Part shown: piece after piece, positions 1 through 7,477 of the stretch
Layout: each line of letters starts with the position of its first letter
Position numbering within the stretch: position 1 is the first letter of the stretch
From: Thermotogaceae bacterium
GTDB taxonomy: Bacteria; Thermotogota; Thermotogae; B21-G9; HyVt-16
Direction: 5' to 3'
NCBI GenBank assembly: GCA_011043375.1
Contig: DQYP01000072.1
Span: 1-8,474, forward strand
DNA length: 8,474 nt
Made by a program: the position numbers and the translations under genes
Notes under the pieces: model-generated
The model's database searches: none
What the model was told of the DNA's origin: nothing
The model's input: only the letters and a program-made list of their open reading frames with translations

Positions 1-186
1 GCTCCTCCTATGACATTTTATGGAGACGAACAAACTGTGATGATAGAATTCAAGGAACAGATTCCAAGTGATGTATCGGCTGCAACTGTCACGATAGACG
101 GTTTGACCGATCAATTTGGTAATGTACTCGTGGATCCAATAACAGTAGATCAAGTCCATGTGATAAATACGGTATCAGGAAAATAG
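1..186 (+). CDS. C-terminal end of a possible Ig-like surface or secreted protein (5' end outside window)
   Basis: This is an open frame from base 1 to a TAG at 184-186, giving the last 61 residues of a rightward gene whose start lies off the left edge. The peptide alternates hydrophobic and polar residues like beta strands. It carries the segment VTIDGLTDQFGN (about residues 31-42 of the visible part), which resembles the closing strand of bacterial Ig-like domains of the SbsA type found in S-layer and secreted proteins (a V-x-I-x-G-L-x-D-x-x-G-N pattern). No membrane anchor, LPXTG motif or other C-terminal sorting signal is visible; the protein ends TVSGK. The gene converges on galK and shares a terminator with it, so it is not part of the galactose operon. 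Function is not determinable from this fragment, and the Ig-like call is pattern-based only. Confidence 0.6.
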   Translation, partial: APPMTFYGDEQTVMIEFKEQIPSDVSAATVTIDGLTDQFGNVLVDPITVDQVHVINTVSGK

Positions 187-192
187 TTAAAA

Positions 193-233
193 ATCCCCCC
201 GATTTAAATCTATCGGGGGGATACTTTTTTCTT
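193..233. terminator. Bidirectional Rho-independent terminator between convergent genes
   Basis: Arms 193-203 (ATCCCCCCGAT) and 212-222 (ATCGGGGGGAT) are perfect 11-bp inverted repeats with six consecutive G:C pairs and an 8-nt loop. On the plus strand the stem is followed by a T-run (225-230, then CTT), as in an intrinsic terminator for the gene ending at 186. Read on the minus strand the stem is followed by a T-rich stretch (TTTTAACTATTTT, bases 192-180), so it can also end the operon whose last gene, galK, stops at 237. It is the only non-coding stretch between the two convergent genes. Confidence 0.93.
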
Positions 234-236
234 GAT

Positions 237-1358
237 TCAAACAGTTATTTCCTTGGCTCCATCTTCTGATTCTATTTCTTCAAAGGTGAGATCTATGGAG
301 AATTTTTTTCTGAATTTCTCTGCTAAATCCTCTTCAAAGTTTTTTTCTTCTCTTTTAACCAGTGCTATCACTGAACCACCAAAGCCTCCTCCTACCATTC
401 TACCACCAATTATGTCTTTATCTTTAAGATAATCCACTACAAAATCTAATTCTTCGCAGGAAACCTCGTAGAGTTCCTTTAAACTTTGGTGTGATTCATA
501 AAGCAATCTACCCAACTCTTCAATATCACCATTTTCAAGGGCTTCAACGCTTTTCAAAACTCTTTCATTTTCCATCAAAACATGCTTGGCTCTCTTTTGA
601 AGAACCTCAGGAAGAATTTCAATCTCGCTGATCTTAAGTTCTCTGAAACTTTTTTTGTTCAATGTTTTCAGAATCTCTTCACATTGTTTCCTTCTCAAGT
701 TGTATTCTCCTGAAGCCAATGAATGTTTTACGTTTGTATCGATTATTAAAAAACTGTATTCTCCTAAATTCAAGGGCACATATTTGTATTTCAAGGTCAT
801 CGTATCAAGAAATATAGCTTGCCCTTTTTTTCCAAAAGCGCTTGTAAATTGATCCATTATTCCACACCTTACACCAACGAATTCATTCTCCGCCTTTTGT
901 CCTATTTTAGCCATGGATTCTTTATCAAGCTTTATACCGTTCACAGTGCTCACAGCGCTTAAAACAGCCAACTCTATGGCCGCAGAACTTGAAAGGCCTG
1001 CTCCTACAGGAAGATTGGAGTCTAAAAATATATCCATGCCATCGAATTCGTATCCACTGTTTTTTAAAACCCAGAGTATCCCTTTGGGATAATTGACCCA
1101 GAATTTTTCACTTTTATTTTCGATATCATCCAAACCGAATTCATCCATCTCATCAAAAAGGGCGGAGAAGATCCTCACTTTTTTACTCTTGTTTTTTCTG
1201 ATGGCACAAAAAACAAACTTATCAACGGCAAAAGGCAATACAAAACCATCATTATAATCCGTATGTTCTCCTATTATATTGACTCTTCCAGGCGCCCTAA
1301 AAAATCTAAATTTTTTTGCATCTCCAAAGACTTCATTGAGTTTGACAGTATCAATCAT
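237..1358 (-). CDS. galK: Galactokinase
   Basis: GalK phosphorylates alpha-D-galactose with ATP to galactose 1-phosphate, the first committed step of the cytoplasmic Leloir pathway. The 373-residue GHMP-family protein shows all three family motifs. The galactokinase signature GRVNIIGEHTDYNDG is at residues 24-38 (sugar binding). The phosphate loop PVGAGLSSSAAIEL is at 117-130. The C-terminal glycine-rich motif MVGGGFGGSVIAL is at 321-333. Asp169, in CGIMDQF, is the expected catalytic aspartate. Length is normal for bacterial GalK (E. coli about 382); the N-terminus runs about 20 residues before the signature, longer than I recall for T. maritima. The ATG at 1356-1358 is supported by GAGGTG at 1366-1371, 7 nt upstream and inside the end of galT, so translation is probably coupled. 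It is the last gene of the operon and its TGA lies just before the terminator. No signal peptide is present. Confidence 0.97.
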   Translation of the reverse strand: MIDTVKLNEVFGDAKKFRFFRAPGRVNIIGEHTDYNDGFVLPFAVDKFVFCAIRKNKSKKVRIFSALFDEMDEFGLDDIENKSEKFWVNYPKGILWVLKNSGYEFDGMDIFLDSNLPVGAGLSSSAAIELAVLSAVSTVNGIKLDKESMAKIGQKAENEFVGVRCGIMDQFTSAFGKKGQAIFLDTMTLKYKYVPLNLGEYSFLIIDTNVKHSLASGEYNLRRKQCEEILKTLNKKSFRELKISEIEILPEVLQKRAKHVLMENERVLKSVEALENGDIEELGRLLYESHQSLKELYEVSCEELDFVVDYLKDKDIIGGRMVGGGFGGSVIALVKREEKNFEEDLAEKFRKKFSIDLTFEEIESEDGAKEITV

Positions 1359-2319
1359 CGAGCCTCACCTCAGCATCTTTCAGTCTATCTGCTACCTCTT
1401 TTGGAAGAGATGGATTTATGAAATTCCAAGTTCCCGTCTCAACGCTGGCCATCCATTTTATCTTGTCTTTATCACGTTTAGGTGGATAAAATTCAACGTG
1501 AAAATGGAAGAAATCTTCAAAATTTTCATTGACATTGAAAGGTTTTTGGAAGAAACACATCATATATGGAAACTCTTGAGCAAATAGTTTGTCATATTTC
1601 ATGGTCACGGCTTTTAGTGTTTTAGCAAAATCCTTTATTTCATTGTTGGTCATATCCAAGATACTTGTCACATGTCTTTTCGGATAGATATGAACTTCGT
1701 ATGGAAAACGCGCATAAAACGGAACTATTGCTATGAATCCATCGTTTTGGTATATTATTCTTTCATCCTTGGCGATCTCTTCACTTATGATTTCACATAG
1801 AACGCATTTCTTATATTGAGAATAATGTTCTTTCATAGAGTCCAATTTCGCTTGAATCCTTTTGGGAACAAATGGAAAAGCATACAATTGGCCATGTGGA
1901 TGTGATAATGTTGCCCCAACTTCTTTGCCACGGTTTTCAAACAGAAATATATATTTCACAGAATTGAATTTGGAAATTTCATATGTCCTATCGCGCCAAA
2001 CGAGTATCAGTTTCTCGATTTGATTTAAAGACATCCGTGGGAGCGCTGAATTGTGCTCAGAAGTGTACATTATCACCTCACAAACACCTTTTGATTTCAT
2101 CTTTTTCAACAGGTTATTTTCTTGAACGACTTCTGGAGCATCCATTTTCAGAGCCGGAAATCGATTTTCAAATGTTGCAAGATCGTAGTTTTTTTCAAGC
2201 TCCAAAACACCCGGACAAAGAGGACATGCATTCTCAGAAGGCAAAACCGGTCTTGCACGTCTACTTGAGGAAACCATGACCCATTCATCTGTAAGTGGAT
2301 TGTATCTTATCTCCATCAT
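1351..2319 (-). CDS. galT: Galactose-1-phosphate uridylyltransferase
   Basis: GalT exchanges the hexose 1-phosphate between UDP-glucose and galactose 1-phosphate, giving UDP-galactose and glucose 1-phosphate. The 322-residue protein has the HIT-superfamily active-site motif HPHGQ at 140-144; His142 should be the nucleophile that becomes uridylylated. By comparison with the E. coli enzyme, Cys32 and Cys35 (CPLC), His89 (SEHN) and His140 form a likely zinc site. The C-terminal FHFHVEFYPP (271-280) matches the second metal-site region of the family. An additional CxxC pair (Cys172, Cys175) lies in the second half. The motif carries Gly where E. coli has Cys (HPHCQ), a known variation. Start: ATG at 2317-2319, overlapping the alpha-galactosidase stop as ATGA, with GGTGAT at 2325-2330 as ribosome site; the second ATG one codon later is also possible. 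UDP-galactose must be recycled by a GalE encoded elsewhere. Confidence 0.96.
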   Translation of the reverse strand: MMEIRYNPLTDEWVMVSSSRRARPVLPSENACPLCPGVLELEKNYDLATFENRFPALKMDAPEVVQENNLLKKMKSKGVCEVIMYTSEHNSALPRMSLNQIEKLILVWRDRTYEISKFNSVKYIFLFENRGKEVGATLSHPHGQLYAFPFVPKRIQAKLDSMKEHYSQYKKCVLCEIISEEIAKDERIIYQNDGFIAIVPFYARFPYEVHIYPKRHVTSILDMTNNEIKDFAKTLKAVTMKYDKLFAQEFPYMMCFFQKPFNVNENFEDFFHFHVEFYPPKRDKDKIKWMASVETGTWNFINPSLPKEVADRLKDAEVRLDD

Positions 2320-4082
2320 TTTGAATCACCATCCCAGTAGTAATTTACCAATCTATTGTCGTCTTTCCTTCTAATTCTCTCCACTTTTAATTTCCTGACC
2401 TGATCCCTTACAATAACAACATCTCTCGCTGGGACCTTGATTGTTTTACTTTTGATGCCAGTCCATTGCTTCGCACTTTTTGGTATCTCGATCTCCAAAT
2501 CCTCATTTTCAAGATTTGCAATCATTATATAGTTTCCATTTGGCAAGCCTTTCACACCTATGACATATACCTTTTTGTCGGTTTGAAGATTGAACACCCT
2601 CGGTTCACCATCACATAGTTTTAAAGATTCTTTCAATATATTCAGACCATCTTCATCAACATTTCCCATATCATCACTTTCGATTATCATGTTACTCAGT
2701 GCTGCACTGACATATGAGTACAATCTTCTCATACTTTTCGAAAGATTCGTATCTTTGCCTCTCAGCAGTAAACAGTCCGGATCATTGTTCCACCATCTTT
2801 TGTGCATGAAATATCTTGTAACAACATTCCTCAAGGCTACCTTTGCATTTGGAAAGGGTGAGACAATATCTTCAATCCAATTTGGAGATGTATCTGCCCC
2901 GATTCTCATTCCATCAACTAACCCCACGCTTGGCAAAAGCGGTGCACCACAACCAAGCAAGAAAGAACTACCAATTGCTTCTCTTATTACTTTCAATCCT
3001 GTCCTATATGCTTCAATTGGTGAAACTTTTTTCTTCCTCTCACCTGGTATTGCTCCAGAAAAGAGAAAATCGATTTTGAAGTAATCGAATCCAATTCTTT
3101 TTAGTTCTGTGAATAAATCTTTAAGCCAATTCAAAACCTCTTCATTCGATAAATCAAGTCCATATATATTTTTCTCCCAGTTTCTAAAAGCGATCTTTGG
3201 AGCGCCATTTTCATTTTTCACAAGCCAATCCTGGTGTTCCAAAAAAATTGACGAAGTTTCAGAAATACTGAAAGGTGCAAGCCAAATACCAGCGATGAAC
3301 CCTGCTTCTTTTATGCTCTTTACTATTCCATTTAAACCCTCCGGGAATTTGGAATTTGTTTTGAGCCAATCACCAATATCTTTTTGATATCCATCGTCGA
3401 TTTGAACGAAGCGATATGGAATTCCTTTTTCCTCTCTTAGTTTTTTAAGAATTCTTACATTTTTCTTCAATTCATCATAGTTTATGTTGGTAAAATATTG
3501 ATACCAACTGCACCAACCAACACGAATCTCCTTATCAGAGTTTAACTTGTTCTCATCGGCAACTAAGGAACCGTAAGTCTCCAACAGTTTTTCCAATTCA
3601 TTGCCTTTTAGCACGATCACAGGTTCTAAAGTTATTTTCTCACCCGGTTCAAGCTCCTTTCCAAACAAATCCACATAAACTGAGATACTTTTCTTATTTT
3701 TATTATAAACAAAGAAGTTATGAGACACCTCAGATTTAAGAAATCCCATGAAAGTATCTCCATAAGCTATAAAATAATCGCTCATAAGATTTTCAGGATT
3801 GGAGAATATTTTCGGTTCGGGTGTGAAAGCCAATATGAAATCCTTTGAAGGAGGATTTTCAAAGTACTTCGAGATGTCAAGAGTGATAGGGAATGAATCG
3901 CAACTTCCCCAGCTCTGCCAATTGTTTAAGAAAATTTTATCAACATTGACTGGGATTTCAAAGAGTTTCAATAATCTATAGCTTTTTTTGGTATTTTCAA
4001 GATTTACAAGCTCGAATTGTAAAAGACAATCCTTGTTTGGAAGTGTGAATCTTTCTCCAAGAATAACCCTGTACCTTTCCAA
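2316..4082 (-). CDS. galA: Alpha-galactosidase, GH36
   Basis: This retaining enzyme removes terminal alpha-1,6-galactose from oligosaccharides such as raffinose-type sugars or galactomannan fragments. There is no signal peptide, so it is probably cytoplasmic. Counting from the TTG start (588 residues), an N-terminal beta domain contains NNWQSWG (53-59). The (beta/alpha)8 barrel opens with GWCSWYQYF (189-197), followed by IDDGYQKDIGDW (228-239). The nucleophile is Asp338 in YFKIDF, and the acid/base is Asp397 in GMRIGADTSPNW. A C-terminal beta domain follows. These blocks and the spacing between them match T. maritima GalA as I remember it (552 residues, Asp327 and Asp387). A longer frame would begin with a GTG at 4089-4091, but that GTG lies in the Shine-Dalgarno itself; TTG at 4080-4082, 8 nt downstream of AAAGGAG, is the better start and gives MERYR, like the MEIF start of the relative. 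The gene is followed by galT with a 4-bp overlap. Confidence 0.95.
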   Translation of the reverse strand: MERYRVILGERFTLPNKDCLLQFELVNLENTKKSYRLLKLFEIPVNVDKIFLNNWQSWGSCDSFPITLDISKYFENPPSKDFILAFTPEPKIFSNPENLMSDYFIAYGDTFMGFLKSEVSHNFFVYNKNKKSISVYVDLFGKELEPGEKITLEPVIVLKGNELEKLLETYGSLVADENKLNSDKEIRVGWCSWYQYFTNINYDELKKNVRILKKLREEKGIPYRFVQIDDGYQKDIGDWLKTNSKFPEGLNGIVKSIKEAGFIAGIWLAPFSISETSSIFLEHQDWLVKNENGAPKIAFRNWEKNIYGLDLSNEEVLNWLKDLFTELKRIGFDYFKIDFLFSGAIPGERKKKVSPIEAYRTGLKVIREAIGSSFLLGCGAPLLPSVGLVDGMRIGADTSPNWIEDIVSPFPNAKVALRNVVTRYFMHKRWWNNDPDCLLLRGKDTNLSKSMRRLYSYVSAALSNMIIESDDMGNVDEDGLNILKESLKLCDGEPRVFNLQTDKKVYVIGVKGLPNGNYIMIANLENEDLEIEIPKSAKQWTGIKSKTIKVPARDVVIVRDQVRKLKVERIRRKDDNRLVNYYWDGDSK

Positions 4083-4087
4083 GATGA

Positions 4088-6466
4088 TCACTCCTTTGAA
4101 ATGATATTTGAGATCAGCATTTTTGATAATTCTGAATTCTTGAGTGTTGTAAAAATTTTAGATTTACCATTCTCGTTTTTAACATACAACAAAGTTCCAA
4201 TACCAAATCCCCAACCTATCACTTTACTAATTATAGAATTTCTCGTTGAGAATTTCTCCAACTTTTTTGGGACAAGTATATATTCTGAAACCAACTCATT
4301 CAAGCCCCAGAGAACAGCACTTATGTTAAGATCTCTCAACGTGTTGAATATCGTAAATCCACTTATCCAATCACATCTCCAATCAAGGTTCCCAAAGATT
4401 CTTTTGCTTTCGTGGACCACTTCGAAATTGTCAATTTTCACTTTTTCGTCGCTTATCCATTCAATTTCTTTATGTAATTCTCTGATTTCCAATTTCATGA
4501 TGGGATAAAAATTCCTTGATAACATTTCGCCACCGTCAAAAATTTCAACAAATATATTCTGTTCTTCATCATCGATGGTAAATTCGAATTTTCCAATGTT
4601 TGATAATTTGAATGGTTCGATCGATAACTGGATTTCCTTTAAAAACCTTTTTTCTGTTCTTACTACCATTTTTCCATCAATTTTTTTGTTTAACATATTT
4701 GAAATAAAGATATCTGCTATGTATTTTGAATTCTTCAGCAAGGAAGTGTGATTCTTTATGATGCCTAAAACTCCTGTGTTTAGAAACCTAATATATGGAT
4801 AGAAAAATTTGGGCATTCTGTTGTAATCTAATAATCCGTTGGCTTCCCAAGCTATATCCGAAAACTCGGTTATTACATATCCTACTATCTCTGGATGCAA
4901 TCTTATAGTTTCTATCTGATACTTTAAACCCCAAAATTGGTGTAACTGTGTTTGAAATATGAAATCCTCGAGGTTATGGAATCCATAAATATTTTTCATA
5001 ATTTCTTCTGGGGTAGATCCATCAAAAACCATTCCCATCAAAGCTACAGGATAACTTGGCCAATTGAATTCCCATGTTCTTTGATCTGGTAACCCCCAAA
5101 CTCCAAATTCGGACAATACTTTTGGTAATATTTTTTCGGGCTTTTTCAGGAAAGTTCTAAATTTACCAGAGGCAAATTTTTCAACTTTTTCTTTCCATTG
5201 TTTGTTGTGATATGGAAAAGAATGATAATAATGATAGTCATCGATATCCGAAACAACATGTAAGTTTCCAACACAAGCGGAATTATCAACAAAAAGACGT
5301 GTCGGATCTATTTTCTTAGCTTTGTGATAAAAAGAAACCAACCAATTTTTGGTTTCGTCATCGATATTTTCTGAGATTTTAACTCCCCAGCTTTCGTTTA
5401 TCAGACTCATGATTATAAACGATGGATGGTTTGCATGTCTCTTTAAAGTATTTTCAAGCAAATATTCAAGGTATTTTCTTGATTTTTCATCAAGTTCGCG
5501 CGCATACGGCAAATCTATCCAAACAAGTATTCCAAGCTCATCCGCGATTTCGAGATATAAATCATCTGGTATCTTCACATGATATCTCAAAAGGTTCAAT
5601 CCCATGTCTTTTGCTTTAGTGAGTTCTGAGAGCATTTTCACTTTATCTCTTAAACTGTAGTGGGTATCTGGATAAAAATTCTGATCCAAAGCACCGAATA
5701 GATATATAGGTTCACCATTAAGAAGTAGTCTTCCATTTTCGATTTTTACATACCTGATTCCGAAACGTGATTTGAAAGAATCCTCGTTATTTCCATCTTT
5801 GAAATTTACGATAATCGAGTAAAGGTTGGGCTTTTCTGTTGACCAAAGTTGTGGATTAGGAATTTCGAATTCAATCTTTCCTTTGTTGAATTTTCTATTC
5901 AATACTACGATATCTTGCGGATCTAGGACTGTTACTTCAAATTCATAATCCTTTCCGTCAGAAAATTCAACGAAACAATCGACGGTTTTTAAATCATCCT
6001 TTGGGTAAATTGTGACTGATTTTATATAAACTTCATCAACCACCCAGAGTTCCACATCTTGTATTATTCCGGTAGAATTCCCATACCAGTCCTGTTTGCC
6101 TGCTACTCTCTCTGGATGTTCGGATATATCGTAATCAGAAACTTCTACGATTAGTTCATCGGTACCATCGAAGTTGAGAAAATCAGTGATTTCTATTTCA
6201 AAAAGGTCGTATCCATTTGTATGTTCGAAAACCTGTTTGTTGTTAACAAAGATCTTGGAATGATAATCCACACCATGAAATCTCAAAAAGACCCTCTTTC
6301 CTGATACGTTTTTAACCTCTTTGAGCACTCGTTTGTATGAACCATGCTCGAATACTGGGTTAGGATAACTTCTTACATTCAATGGAAAATTGTGCGGGAT
6401 TGATATATTTTTGGATGTTCCATCATCGGTGGTAAATAACCAATTATCTTTGAGTTTAATTCGCAT
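4088..6466 (-). CDS. Glycoside hydrolase family 2 protein, beta-galactosidase/beta-glucuronidase-like, substrate uncertain
   Basis: A 792-residue GH2 enzyme, probably cytoplasmic (no signal peptide). Layout: N-terminal jelly-roll domain about 1-145, Ig-like domain about 147-240, TIM barrel about 241-565, then a C-terminal region about 570-792. Both catalytic glutamates are present: acid/base Glu358 in SLINESWG (354-361) and nucleophile Glu453 in LSEFGVW (451-457). The barrel begins with LFGALDQNFYPD (256-267), a variant of the DQG(Y/W) type seen in a GH2 clade distinct from E. coli LacZ, and contains VITEFSDIAWEANG (531-544), also typical of that clade. At 792 residues it is far shorter than LacZ (about 1,020-1,090). 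GH2 includes beta-galactosidases, beta-glucuronidases, beta-mannosidases and arabinopyranosidases; the galactose genes favour a galactoside or arabinopyranoside, but sequence alone does not decide. The ATG at 6464-6466 has AGGAGG at 6476-6481, 9 nt upstream. It is a paralogue of the gene at the right edge. Confidence 0.9.
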   Translation of the reverse strand: MRIKLKDNWLFTTDDGTSKNISIPHNFPLNVRSYPNPVFEHGSYKRVLKEVKNVSGKRVFLRFHGVDYHSKIFVNNKQVFEHTNGYDLFEIEITDFLNFDGTDELIVEVSDYDISEHPERVAGKQDWYGNSTGIIQDVELWVVDEVYIKSVTIYPKDDLKTVDCFVEFSDGKDYEFEVTVLDPQDIVVLNRKFNKGKIEFEIPNPQLWSTEKPNLYSIIVNFKDGNNEDSFKSRFGIRYVKIENGRLLLNGEPIYLFGALDQNFYPDTHYSLRDKVKMLSELTKAKDMGLNLLRYHVKIPDDLYLEIADELGILVWIDLPYARELDEKSRKYLEYLLENTLKRHANHPSFIIMSLINESWGVKISENIDDETKNWLVSFYHKAKKIDPTRLFVDNSACVGNLHVVSDIDDYHYYHSFPYHNKQWKEKVEKFASGKFRTFLKKPEKILPKVLSEFGVWGLPDQRTWEFNWPSYPVALMGMVFDGSTPEEIMKNIYGFHNLEDFIFQTQLHQFWGLKYQIETIRLHPEIVGYVITEFSDIAWEANGLLDYNRMPKFFYPYIRFLNTGVLGIIKNHTSLLKNSKYIADIFISNMLNKKIDGKMVVRTEKRFLKEIQLSIEPFKLSNIGKFEFTIDDEEQNIFVEIFDGGEMLSRNFYPIMKLEIRELHKEIEWISDEKVKIDNFEVVHESKRIFGNLDWRCDWISGFTIFNTLRDLNISAVLWGLNELVSEYILVPKKLEKFSTRNSIISKVIGWGFGIGTLLYVKNENGKSKIFTTLKNSELSKMLISNIISKE
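4091..4097 (-). promoter_or_regulatory. Ribosome binding site that sets the galA TTG start
   Basis: On the minus strand, bases 4097-4086 read AAAGGAGTGATC, one base short of a full match to the anti-Shine-Dalgarno complement AAAGGAGGTGATC. The core AAAGGAG (4091-4097) ends 8 nt before the TTG at 4082. The same bases encode the last Lys-Glu of the GH2 gene, and its TGA stop (4088-4090) lies between this site and the start. A ribosome ending on GH2 would therefore sit over the galA initiation region, which implies translational coupling. Confidence 0.8.
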
Positions 6467-6487
6467 CCTTTATCCCCTCCTATTCTT

Positions 6488-7477
6488 TTACTTTGGGCAG
6501 GCAATCTTTTCTGCCAATGGCAAAGGTTCACCAAAAAGTGGAAAATTATTTTTATCCCATGTGAATTTCTGAATTCTCGTACTTCTATCACGCATACTAT
6601 TGTAAGACATACTTTTAGCATGATAAGCTATCCAGTATTCTCCTCCAGGAGTTTTAACAAAAGAACAATGTCCTGGACCCCAAACTTTATTTCTATCCGA
6701 TCTTTTAAATACAGGTTCAGAGATTTTTTCCCAATCTTCTGGGTTCAATGGGTCTTCACCTTTAAGAATCAGCATTCCTAAACAATAATCTGGCGTCCAG
6801 GTGGCACTTGCAGAGTAAATTAAGAACAATCTTCCATCCTTGTATAAAAATTCTGGACCTTCGTTTATGGGGGCTCCATTTTTTTCCCATTTATATTCAG
6901 GCTTTGAGATTCTCACTCTTGGATAGCCTACTTTTGTTGGATTAACTATTGGGGCAATATATATAGACTGACCATATTCATCAAATTGGGACCAAGCTAT
7001 GTAGATTTTCTTTGTAAGTGGATCTTGCCAAACGGTTGGGTCTATTGCAGGAGTTTCTGGAATAAGCAAATCTTTGTATTCATAAGGCCCCAAAGGAGAA
7101 TCGGTTTGGCTTTCTAAAACAAACAAACGCATGGAACTTTCTCTGTAATCTCTTTCCAAACAACCGCAGGTATAGATATACCATCTACCATTTATTTTAT
7201 GAAGTTCTGGAGCCCAAACGTTGGACTTTATTTCATTTCCACTCAGCCAGATCATTGTTTTCCTTGCCTTTCCAACATTTTGCATTTTTTGGGATCTTTG
7301 CAACCATACCCCATCACCCGTTGTTACCATTAAATAATAGAATCCATCTTCTTCATTGTACAAAATCCATGGATCCGGGCTTTCGGAATAGCGGATTGGA
7401 TTCTTAAAAAAGCAATCACTGAAGATACTATTTGTGAAGAGTGTTATCAAGATGAGAAGTAAATATATCCTTTTCAT
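6488..7477 (-). CDS. Secreted GH43 glycosidase, probable exo-alpha-L-arabinofuranosidase
   Basis: A 329-residue five-bladed beta-propeller enzyme that probably releases terminal arabinofuranose from arabinan or arabinogalactan side chains by inversion. The N-terminus (MKRIYLLLILITLFTNSIFS, residues 1-20) is a Sec signal peptide, so the enzyme acts outside the cytoplasm; cleavage is likely near Ser20. Cys22 is not in a good lipobox. Catalytic residues are visible: general base Asp35 in SPDPW, pKa modulator Asp146 in AIDPTVW, and general acid Glu206 in NEGPEF. His270 in GPGHCSF is the usual propeller-centre residue. Blocks such as NVWAPELHKINGRWYIY (86-102), TPDYCLGML (228-236) and RIQKFTWD (301-308) resemble the Araf43A-like subfamily (probably GH43_26), from which the arabinofuranosidase call comes. 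Xylosidase activity cannot be excluded. The ATG at 7475-7477 overlaps the upstream stop as ATGA, with GGTG at 7485-7488. No carbohydrate-binding module is attached. Confidence 0.9.
   Translation of the reverse strand: MKRIYLLLILITLFTNSIFSDCFFKNPIRYSESPDPWILYNEEDGFYYLMVTTGDGVWLQRSQKMQNVGKARKTMIWLSGNEIKSNVWAPELHKINGRWYIYTCGCLERDYRESSMRLFVLESQTDSPLGPYEYKDLLIPETPAIDPTVWQDPLTKKIYIAWSQFDEYGQSIYIAPIVNPTKVGYPRVRISKPEYKWEKNGAPINEGPEFLYKDGRLFLIYSASATWTPDYCLGMLILKGEDPLNPEDWEKISEPVFKRSDRNKVWGPGHCSFVKTPGGEYWIAYHAKSMSYNSMRDRSTRIQKFTWDKNNFPLFGEPLPLAEKIACPK

Noticed and set aside
2590..3084. A 164-codon open frame on the plus strand
   Set aside because: It lies wholly inside the alpha-galactosidase, opposite the catalytic barrel coding sequence. 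Its peptide is Ser/Leu/Phe-rich antisense composition and shows no family motif.
4101..4508. A 135-codon plus-strand open frame
   Set aside because: It is antisense to the C-terminal region of the GH2 gene, which aligns with its paralogue. No ribosome site or recognisable protein is seen.
6467..6487. Possible internal promoter or terminator between GH43 and GH2
   Set aside because: The gap is only 21 nt and is mostly occupied by the AGGAGG ribosome site and its spacer. No hairpin or -10/-35 pair is seen.
6379..6621. An 80-codon minus-strand open frame across the GH43/GH2 junction
   Set aside because: It overlaps the end of GH43 and the start of GH2 in another frame. Both of those genes have family motifs and a clear ribosome site, while this one has none.
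7412..7477. Lipoprotein signal on the GH43 (Cys22 after the hydrophobic stretch)
   Set aside because: The residues before Cys22 are Phe-Ser-Asp, which do not fit a lipobox (small residue at -1, Leu-like at -3). A standard Sec signal peptide fits better.
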